From Dehalococcoidia bacterium (GTDB taxonomy: Bacteria; Chloroflexota; Dehalococcoidia; UBA2979), in NCBI GenBank assembly GCA_029247135.1, contig JAQWLS010000046.1:1-39278 (forward strand): a stretch of 39,278 nt of DNA. The letters run 5' to 3'. The position numbers and the translations under genes are program-made. Shown in pieces: positions 16,548-22,840 of this stretch. The notes beneath the pieces were generated by a model. The model did not search any database, was not told where the DNA came from, and worked only from the letters and a program-made list of their open reading frames with translations. The stretch's first letter is position 1. Every line of letters begins with the position of its first letter.

Positions 16548-17768
16548 ATGTCAGATAACACGGCGGCGAGTAATACAAGCGATGAAATACAGAGATCAGC
16601 ACTAACGGGTGTCCGTATCCTAGACCTCACCCGATATCAGCAAGGCCCATTTGCAACGGTTCTGTTGTCAGACATGGGTGCTGAGGTAATTAAGATTGAG
16701 GAGCCCGGAGGAGAGCCTGGTCGTGCGACCGGATTGGGTACTGATGGCTTTTCCGCGTACTTCGAGGCCCATAATCGCGGTAAAAAAAGTATGACGCTCG
16801 ATCTACGAACGGATGCTGCGCGTGAAGTAATCAGGAGACTTCTTCCTAGTTGTGAAGTGGTTATCGAAAATTTTCGCCCAGGTACAATGGAAAAATGGGG
16901 ATTGGGCTACGACGAACTAAGGGAAATAGTACCTGATATTATTTTGGCGTCTGGCTCATCTTGGGGACGAAATGGCCCCCGTGGACATCTCCCAGGATAC
17001 GATCATGTTGGGCAGGCCTTCAGTGGAGTAATGGTTGAGCAAGGTGGCGGTCCAAACGAAACACCTCATGCACTTATAGGTGGATTTGCGGATCAGATAG
17101 GTGCAATGCTTCTAGCGTTTGGCGTAAGTTCTGCGTTAGTTGCAAAACATACGTTTGGGATAGGGCAGCATGTTGATGTCTCACTTATCGGAGCGATGAC
17201 TGCTCTACAGTCTATGCAGCTCACACGATACTTGCGAACTGGAAAGCAAGTGGGCTTCGAGGAGAGACGGGCAGCAACATATACTCATTATCTTTGCTCA
17301 GATGATAAGTATGTTGCGATCGCGGCAAATACTCAGAGATTTTGGACGAGGCTTTGTAAGGCTATAGATAGGGTTGATCTCGCGGTTGACGATCGCTTTG
17401 CGGATCCATTTGGTAGAGCTGATAACAAAGATGACTTGGTGTCGGAACTATCGAAGAGCTTTATTTCTCGAGGTTCGGATTACTGGGCTAATACACTCAC
17501 TGATGCTGATGTGCCCAATTCGGTAGTGATGGGTTACAAAGAGCTCGCAACTGATGAGCAAATGTGGGCCAACGGTTATTTGCAGGAGATATCAAGTAGT
17601 AATTTGGGCCACATGACTGTTCCTGGCCCTCCGATTCGTATGAGTGCGACTCCCTGCCAAATACAAGGGGCTGGGCCTGAGTTAGGATTTAGTACAGAAG
17701 AGCTTCTGGTTGAACTAGGTTATACATGGGACGAAATTTCAGGTATGCGAGAGAATAACGTTATTTGA
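16548..17768 (+). CDS. class III (CaiB/BaiF) CoA-transferase
   Basis: A 406-residue family III CoA-transferase. The N-terminus has D-L-T-R-Y-Q-Q-G-P...D-M-G-A-E-V-I-K-I-E (26-51), then N-R-G-K-K-S (76-81) and E-N-F-R-P-G (107-112). G-Y-D-H-V-G-Q-A (150-157) puts the catalytic Asp, which forms the acyl anhydride, at 152. It moves CoA from one acyl-CoA to a free acid, activating that acid without ATP. GGGAGA upstream supports ATG 16548; an in-frame GTG at 16518 lacks a ribosome-binding site. The thiolase-fold and DUF35 genes follow on the same strand after 64 bases, so it probably supplies their CoA ester. Confidence 0.92.
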   Translation: MSDNTAASNTSDEIQRSALTGVRILDLTRYQQGPFATVLLSDMGAEVIKIEEPGGEPGRATGLGTDGFSAYFEAHNRGKKSMTLDLRTDAAREVIRRLLPSCEVVIENFRPGTMEKWGLGYDELREIVPDIILASGSSWGRNGPRGHLPGYDHVGQAFSGVMVEQGGGPNETPHALIGGFADQIGAMLLAFGVSSALVAKHTFGIGQHVDVSLIGAMTALQSMQLTRYLRTGKQVGFEERRAATYTHYLCSDDKYVAIAANTQRFWTRLCKAIDRVDLAVDDRFADPFGRADNKDDLVSELSKSFISRGSDYWANTLTDADVPNSVVMGYKELATDEQMWANGYLQEISSSNLGHMTVPGPPIRMSATPCQIQGAGPELGFSTEELLVELGYTWDEISGMRENNVI

Positions 17769-17832
17769 TTGTTTACTGGCGAGTCACATGGTTTTTAGAC
17801 AAGATTTTGCACTACGAAGATTGGGAAGATAA

Positions 17833-18960
17833 ATGGCATTTATGAATGCAGTCACAATAGCTGGTGTCGGTGAAACGGAGTATTCAAAAAATTCTGGCCG
17901 TAGCGAATTACAGTTATCTTTGGAGGCAATCAGCAGAGCTCTCGAAGATGCAGGGATTGACCGAAAAGAAGTAGATGGGCTTTTGCGGTGGTCGGTTGAT
18001 ACTTCTCCCGAGGCAACTGTAGCAGCAAACATGGGAATTGAAGATCTCGCTTGGTTTGGTGAAATAAGTCAGGCCGGTAACGTCGGCGCTGCATTAATTG
18101 CTAACGGAGCAGCCGCGATTCACGCTGGATTAGCCAACGTGGTTGTTATCTATAGAGGCGTAAATGGTCGGTCAGGACGCAGATACGGACGCGGAGATGT
18201 TACTGGACGTTCTGGAAGGGGAGCGGCCGCCTATAGCGAACCATTTGGTCTATTAACACCGCAACATGGATTGGCTTTGATGGCTCGTCGAAGAATGTTT
18301 GAAACAGGGGTAACCAGCGCTCAATTTGGAATGGTTGCCGTGACTGAACGAGGTCATGCTAATCGAAATCCACGAGCCACTTTTTACGACACTCCTCTTA
18401 CATTGGACGATCATCAGAACTCCAGACTTATAGTTGATCCCTTTCATTTGTTCGATTGCTGTCTCGAAACCGATGGAGGAGGCGCAATTGTTTTGACTAG
18501 TACTGACCGAGCGAAGGCACGTCCAGGCCCTTCAGCAATGATTCGAGCTGCCGCACAGGGAGGATATTCGAGTCATGGATTCACTGATACCGCTGCGGTA
18601 GCACTTGCTCCCAGGCTATGGAAACAAGCAAAAGTCGACCCATCAGAGATTAGCGTGGCTCAAATATACGACCATTTTGCACCCTTCGTCGTGTTTGCGC
18701 TTGAGGACTATGGATTTGTGTTACGAGGTGAGGGAGGCGAATTTGTCTCATCAGGGGAAATCACTTGGGAAAGTGGTTCCCTGCCGGTCAATACGTCGGG
18801 TGGGCATTTATCGGAGGCCTATATGCAAGGGATGAACCAGTTGATAGAGAGCGTGCGCCAGGCCCGTGGTGAATCTACGTCGCAGGTTCGAGATGCTCAA
18901 TTTTCTTTCGTAGATACAGGCATAGGGACAGGTGCTGTGGTTTTAGAGAGAGGTGAATGA
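17833..18960 (+). CDS. thiolase-fold protein of the Ltp2/SCP-x-like type lacking the nucleophilic Cys
   Basis: A 375-residue thiolase-superfamily protein. The segment that should hold the acyl-accepting cysteine reads Q-A-G-N-V-G-A-A-L (80-88), with no Cys. F-D-C-C-L-E-T-D-G-G-G (207-217) and N-T-S-G-G-H-L-S-E-A-Y (320-330) are conserved as in lipid-transfer thiolases. Loss of the nucleophile plus a directly coupled DUF35 partner matches the Ltp2-DUF35 retro-aldolases of steroid side-chain degradation. Tyr279 in Q-I-Y-D-H and Tyr330 are candidates for catalysis by analogy. A C-C cleaving aldolase acting on a beta-hydroxyacyl-CoA is therefore my preferred reading over a beta-ketothiolase. The stop overlaps the start of the next gene. 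Confidence 0.85.
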   Translation: MAFMNAVTIAGVGETEYSKNSGRSELQLSLEAISRALEDAGIDRKEVDGLLRWSVDTSPEATVAANMGIEDLAWFGEISQAGNVGAALIANGAAAIHAGLANVVVIYRGVNGRSGRRYGRGDVTGRSGRGAAAYSEPFGLLTPQHGLALMARRRMFETGVTSAQFGMVAVTERGHANRNPRATFYDTPLTLDDHQNSRLIVDPFHLFDCCLETDGGGAIVLTSTDRAKARPGPSAMIRAAAQGGYSSHGFTDTAAVALAPRLWKQAKVDPSEISVAQIYDHFAPFVVFALEDYGFVLRGEGGEFVSSGEITWESGSLPVNTSGGHLSEAYMQGMNQLIESVRQARGESTSQVRDAQFSFVDTGIGTGAVVLERGE

Positions 18961-19385
18961 TGTCCGACTATCTTTGGGTGAGACCGGCAAACCTGACATT
19001 ACCTGATCCAGACGAAAATTCAGTTGAATTCTGGGAAGGCTTGAAGCAAGGCAAGTTGCTTTTGCAGGTTTGTGGTGTTTGTACGCAGACGAATTATCCA
19101 CCCATGGTTATGTGCTCGGGGTGTGCAGGGTTTGATTTTGAATGGAGAGAAGCGGAAGGTGGCGGTGTTTTATATTCTTATGTTGTTACACATCAACCAA
19201 TACATCCAAGTCTTGTTGACTACACACCATTTCTTACGGCGTTGATTGAACTGGATGAAGGCCCTCGTGTCACAAGTAACATTATTAACATTGCACCCGA
19301 ACGGGCAAAGATCGGAATGAGGGTAAAGCTGGAACTATTTCAAGTTAATTCTGAGATAACCTTGCCACTATTTGTTCATGAGTAG
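18957..19385 (+). CDS. DUF35 OB-fold protein with rubredoxin-like zinc ribbon
   Basis: A 142-residue protein with the DUF35 layout. A short N-terminal helix (F-W-E-G-L-K) comes first, then a zinc ribbon with C-G-V-C (39-42) and C-S-G-C (53-56), then an OB-fold beginning G-G-G-V-L-Y-S-Y (68-75). In characterised systems these proteins bind a thiolase-fold partner, and the OB-fold covers the CoA site. The gene's ATG overlaps the stop of the thiolase-fold gene by four bases, strong evidence that they make one complex. An in-frame ATG one codon later could also be used. The next gene is convergent. Confidence 0.9.
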   Translation: MMSDYLWVRPANLTLPDPDENSVEFWEGLKQGKLLLQVCGVCTQTNYPPMVMCSGCAGFDFEWREAEGGGVLYSYVVTHQPIHPSLVDYTPFLTALIELDEGPRVTSNIINIAPERAKIGMRVKLELFQVNSEITLPLFVHE

Positions 19386-19406
19386 GAGTTAGTTTTTTGG
19401 GACAAT

Positions 19407-20510
19407 TTACTCTATTGTTGCTGTCTTCTCATGTCGGACGAGATCCCAGTCAATCTCAAATCCCAAGCCTGGCTGGGTAGGTGCGTGAACGAGACCAGCA
19501 GAATCAACTTCGATATCCTGAACCAGACCATACTGATTTGCTCCGGTGCAGGGGAACACCTCATAAAATTCACAGTTTGGTACCGCCATGGTCACGTGAA
19601 GGTTAGCAACGTTATTTAGTGAGTTGCCTCCATGATGAATCTCACACTGCATGTTAAATCCCTCGGCTAGATGTGCTAGTCGAATAAGTGGTGTAATACC
19701 ACCTGTCACGGCCACATCTCCTCGTAATATATCTGTCGCATACTGAGTAATCCAAGATGTCATACCGTAGAAACGTCCCGGCGCATATTCTGTAGACATG
19801 ATTGGTATATCCAATTTTTGATGAAGCTTCACATAGTTGTAGATATCTTCCTCAACTAACGGATCTTCATACCAGTAGAAATTCAAGTCCTCAATGGCAC
19901 GGCCTACCCGCATAGCTTCTTCATATCGGTAGGCCCACATGGAGTCGAGCATTAATTCCATATCGTCACCGACAGCATCTCTGACCGCCGCAGAGATTTC
20001 GATATCATACTTCGGGTCTCCATGCGGGTGGATTTTGTGGGCCCGCCACCCTAATTCTTTGAAGTGCAGAGCTTCTTCCGCATATTCTTCCTTTGTCTCG
20101 TGAAAAGCGGTACTGGAGTATGCGGGAACGGATTGTTTGCAGGTCCCGAGCAGACGATGTATCGGCTGTCCTGCAATTTTGCCATTTATATCCCATAAAC
20201 AGATGTCTATGGCACCAATTACGTAAGTGGAAACAGATCTGTTTTGTTTCCACATATCCCACCATATTGTTCCAATATCCTGTGGATTTTTTCCGAGAAG
20301 AAGTGGCTTGATAAATTCGATTAGTCCAGGCGCGAAATGGTCACCACCTATTCGTGACGAACCAAGGAATGCATTACCGGATATACCTACGTCGGTTTCG
20401 ACGGACACTACCCCTAATTGCTGGGTATTCCCGAAACTCGTGCCAACACCTGTTTTCCAGGCTTCGGACGTCCAATTAAATAAATCAACTTTGACATTCG
20501 TAATTTTCAT
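19407..20510 (-). CDS. enolase-superfamily (mandelate racemase/muconate lactonizing-like) enzyme
   Basis: A 367-residue enolase-superfamily protein with capping domain then barrel. The metal ligands are Asp189 in L-M-L-D-S, Glu215 in W-Y-E-D-P and Glu241 in S-T-E-Y. Lys159 in H-K-I-H-P-H is the base on strand 2, but the second position of the usual K-x-K is His161. On the far side D-V-A-V-T-G-G-I-T (265-273) and I-H-H-G-G-N-S (291-297) provide the Asp-His pair of the mandelate racemase subgroup. It would abstract a proton alpha to a carboxylate, typically to dehydrate a sugar acid or racemise. The exact substrate is open. It is divergent from an MFS gene across a gap with an inverted repeat. 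Confidence 0.9.
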   Translation of the reverse strand: MKITNVKVDLFNWTSEAWKTGVGTSFGNTQQLGVVSVETDVGISGNAFLGSSRIGGDHFAPGLIEFIKPLLLGKNPQDIGTIWWDMWKQNRSVSTYVIGAIDICLWDINGKIAGQPIHRLLGTCKQSVPAYSSTAFHETKEEYAEEALHFKELGWRAHKIHPHGDPKYDIEISAAVRDAVGDDMELMLDSMWAYRYEEAMRVGRAIEDLNFYWYEDPLVEEDIYNYVKLHQKLDIPIMSTEYAPGRFYGMTSWITQYATDILRGDVAVTGGITPLIRLAHLAEGFNMQCEIHHGGNSLNNVANLHVTMAVPNCEFYEVFPCTGANQYGLVQDIEVDSAGLVHAPTQPGLGFEIDWDLVRHEKTATIE

Positions 20511-20574
20511 AGTTCGTTGACTCTCTTCTGTTGCACTTGCGACCTGTTGCTGCTTTTGTAGATTAGGTCATTAT

Positions 20575-20601
20575 TTATCAAGATAGTATAAATATTGATA
20601 A
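20575..20601. promoter_or_regulatory. candidate promoter with overlapping operator-like repeat
   Basis: TTATCAA (20575-20581) and TTGATAA (20595-20601) are perfect inverted copies 13 bases apart, and the spacer contains a -10-like TATAAA. The site is 34 bases before the proposed MFS start and 65 bases upstream of the divergent enolase-superfamily gene. A repressor bound here could control both; this is inference. Confidence 0.4.
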
Positions 20602-20623
20602 GTTCACCACCTTACTAGTTGAA

Positions 20624-20638
20624 AAGGAATTAGTTATC
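20624..20638 (+). promoter_or_regulatory. ribosome-binding site facing an ATC initiator
   Basis: AAGGA (20624-20628) is seven bases before ATC 20636-20638, which is in frame with the second MFS gene. From the in-frame stop at 20564 to ATG 20690 there is no ATG, GTG or TTG in this frame, so the site decides the start. Confidence 0.5.
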
Positions 20639-21829
20639 GACTCTGTTACTAGGCGGCAAGCTTTTCTAGTCCTGTTACTTACTGTATTTATGGGCTCCTT
20701 CGGAGTGTCTATGGTAGGACCAGTTCTCCCGATCTACGTGCAATCTATGGGTGCGGAGGGACTTCTACTTGCTTTGAGTTTTTCTGCAGCAGCATTTTCA
20801 TCGATTGTGGTTTTGCCATTTGTAGGAAGTTTGGGTGATCGATATGGCCGAAAGTCTTTTATTTTATTTGGGCTTGGTGTTTCGATAATATCAGCCACTG
20901 GATGGTACTTAAGCGGCACAATTCTGCTTATTATTGTATTTCGAGTGATATCAGGGCTGGGAACATCATTTTGGTTCGCATTGTCAGCCGCCTCGGTGGG
21001 GGATCTCAGTCCACCACGAGAGGAGGGTAAATATATGAGCATCCTTGGTGTTGCTGATTTAATTGGCTTCGGTATTGGGCCGTTGGCATCAGGTGTAATC
21101 CGAGATCATTTTGGATTTCCAGCCGTATTCTTGAGCATGGGGACAGTAATGTTTCTTGTTTTCTTGCTCGTAAGTATCGGATTACCAAAGACTACCTCGG
21201 TCAAATCAGTTGATTCGACCGAGGTAGGAGCGCCGTTGAACAGATTGCGCTGGCGAGATGTAGTTAGGATGCCGCTCCTTCAAGGCCTAACACTTGTAAC
21301 GCTCGGCCATGCTGTTGCTTTTGGGGCGACACTAACTTTTTTGGCGTTATATCTAGATACCAACCTATTGCTGACTGCTACCGCGATTGGGATGATTTTG
21401 ACTGGCCAAGAGCTTGTTGCAGGTCTCTTGCAACCGCTTTTTGGACGGGTAGCTGACAGGTATAACCGTCGATATTTGATTATCTCCGGAATTTTAATTC
21501 AGTCTTTTGGAATTTTTGGTTTGGCTGTATTAACTGATTTCTGGATGATCTTTATCTCATTTGTGTTCGTAGGTGGTTTTGGACACTCTTTATGGAGTGC
21601 TGCCCAACGTGCTGCCCTAGTAGTAGTTGGTCGCAAAGTAGGCATGGCTAAGACTATGAGCTTCCTTGAGATGATTTTTATGTCTGGTCTTTTGCTGGGT
21701 TCGATTGGTGCGGGTTTGTTATCACAAAGACTGTCAATTCCCATGATTTTCGCAATTTGTGCAGGTGCGCTTTTGGTGGGGGGCATACTGTTTGTGATTA
21801 GGTCACGTGGTCAGCAGTTGAGTGTCTAA
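20636..21829 (+). CDS. major facilitator superfamily transporter with probable AUC start
   Basis: A 397-residue MFS permease if begun at ATC 20636. The N-terminus then reads D-S-V-T-R-R-Q-A-F-L-V-L-L, a proper basic lead into helix 1. Starting at the first ATG (20690) would cut helix 1 in half. The loop 2-3 motif G-D-R-Y-G-R-K is intact (about residue 63), and a related G-R-V-A-D-R-Y-N-R-R follows helix 8, as in drug-efflux-type MFS proteins. Substrate is unknown. Position next to the enolase, CoA-transferase and aldolase-like genes suggests uptake or export of a related organic acid, but sequence alone does not show this. Confidence 0.85.
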   Translation: MDSVTRRQAFLVLLLTVFMGSFGVSMVGPVLPIYVQSMGAEGLLLALSFSAAAFSSIVVLPFVGSLGDRYGRKSFILFGLGVSIISATGWYLSGTILLIIVFRVISGLGTSFWFALSAASVGDLSPPREEGKYMSILGVADLIGFGIGPLASGVIRDHFGFPAVFLSMGTVMFLVFLLVSIGLPKTTSVKSVDSTEVGAPLNRLRWRDVVRMPLLQGLTLVTLGHAVAFGATLTFLALYLDTNLLLTATAIGMILTGQELVAGLLQPLFGRVADRYNRRYLIISGILIQSFGIFGLAVLTDFWMIFISFVFVGGFGHSLWSAAQRAALVVVGRKVGMAKTMSFLEMIFMSGLLLGSIGAGLLSQRLSIPMIFAICAGALLVGGILFVIRSRGQQLSV

Positions 21830-21881
21830 TCGAAATGTTTGCTAATCAAGTCATTATCTTCTGGTGTACGAGAAGAGACTA

Positions 21882-21921
21882 GGATTACAAGTTAATACCC
21901 TGTAGAATTGCGTTGTAATCC
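21882..21921. repeat. 9+9 perfect inverted repeat upstream of the DRTGG gene
   Basis: GGATTACAA (21882-21890) and TTGTAATCC (21913-21921) are exact inverted copies with a 22-base spacer. The pair follows the MFS gene by 52 bases and ends 40 bases before the DRTGG start. No T-tract follows, so an operator or leader structure is more likely than an intrinsic terminator. Confidence 0.4.
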
Positions 21922-21961
21922 TTTAATTGAGACAAAGATGCTTAGTGCCGATGGAGTGAAA

Positions 21962-22819
21962 ATGATCAATATTGTCGTGGTGGGAGACGTTATTGGCGCC
22001 GGTGCTAGCACCGTTGCAGTAGGGATTGCACAACTTGCAGCGGACAATGAACTTTCAGTGAATCTCCGTAGGTTTGGTAGCGATGACCGCGCGCTCATTG
22101 ACGCACAAAATTTCTCTGAACTGCTCCTTGATGGTATTGATACAGGTACGGGTGCGCCAAGTTCCGCGTTGGAATTAGCGGATAGTACAGGGAATATTTG
22201 TGTGATTGAGGTTTCGTCTAAAGATGAAGCTGAGTTGCTCAATAGCTTTCCGGACTCAAAAATAATATATGTGCAAGGTTCGGAATCCAACGGTAGGGCT
22301 GACGCATCGTTGACGATTCGGAATCGTAATTTCGTAGACGAAAACTTTTCTCTTGGTGAGGATAGATTACTAGCCGCACCAACTGTGGGTGATTTAATAA
22401 ATGCGACTGATTCGGCCGTTTTGACGAGATCAGTCACAGGTGAGAGAGAAATTTGTGAACACGTCGTGATCGGAGCGATTTCTCATGATCCAGCTGATGA
22501 TTATTTTGGGAGATTTGGTCGAAAGGCGGTCGTTGTGAGAGCTGAGAAGGTCGATCTCGGTCTGGCAGCATTATTGTCTGGCGCACAATGTTTAATTTTG
22601 ACCGGTGGGCATGAGCCTAGCCCGTATTTACTCGATAGGGCGGCAGCAAGTCGGGATACTACCGTGATTTTGTCTCCAAGCCCCACAGCAACGACGGCCA
22701 AGAATTTGGAAGGTACATTCGGGATGTCTCCATTTTCTCATTCTGATAAAGCTCGCCGAATCAAAGAATTAATAGCCCAGAAGGTTGACGCCACCAAGCA
22801 GAAGGAACTTTTTTTCTAG
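21962..22819 (+). CDS. DRTGG-domain protein with degenerate dethiobiotin-synthetase-like P-loop domain
   Basis: A 285-residue protein in two parts. The N-terminal half (1-110) has the layout of the AAA_26/BioD-like nucleotide-binding domain found in phosphotransacetylase-family proteins, but its loop reads G-D-V-I-G-A-G-A-S-T (8-17), with Ala15 where the P-loop lysine should be. The C-terminal half (about 150-265) matches the DRTGG domain: V-D-L-G-L-A-A-L-L-S-G, L-I-L-T-G-G...P-S-P-Y-L, and a final threonine-rich turn. No phosphotransacetylase catalytic domain follows. In other proteins DRTGG is a regulatory ligand-binding module, so a sensor or adaptor role is my guess. GGAG five bases before ATG 21962 fixes the start; a TTG at 21908 is in frame but unsupported. 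Confidence 0.78.
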   Translation: MINIVVVGDVIGAGASTVAVGIAQLAADNELSVNLRRFGSDDRALIDAQNFSELLLDGIDTGTGAPSSALELADSTGNICVIEVSSKDEAELLNSFPDSKIIYVQGSESNGRADASLTIRNRNFVDENFSLGEDRLLAAPTVGDLINATDSAVLTRSVTGEREICEHVVIGAISHDPADDYFGRFGRKAVVVRAEKVDLGLAALLSGAQCLILTGGHEPSPYLLDRAAASRDTTVILSPSPTATTAKNLEGTFGMSPFSHSDKARRIKELIAQKVDATKQKELFF

Positions 22820-22840
22820 ATTTACTGTTTGGCATTTTAC

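Noticed and set aside
21892-22437. Long minus-strand frame opposite the DRTGG gene, 181 codons
   Set aside because: Serine-rich composition typical of an antisense shadow; the plus strand has a recognisable domain and a good start.
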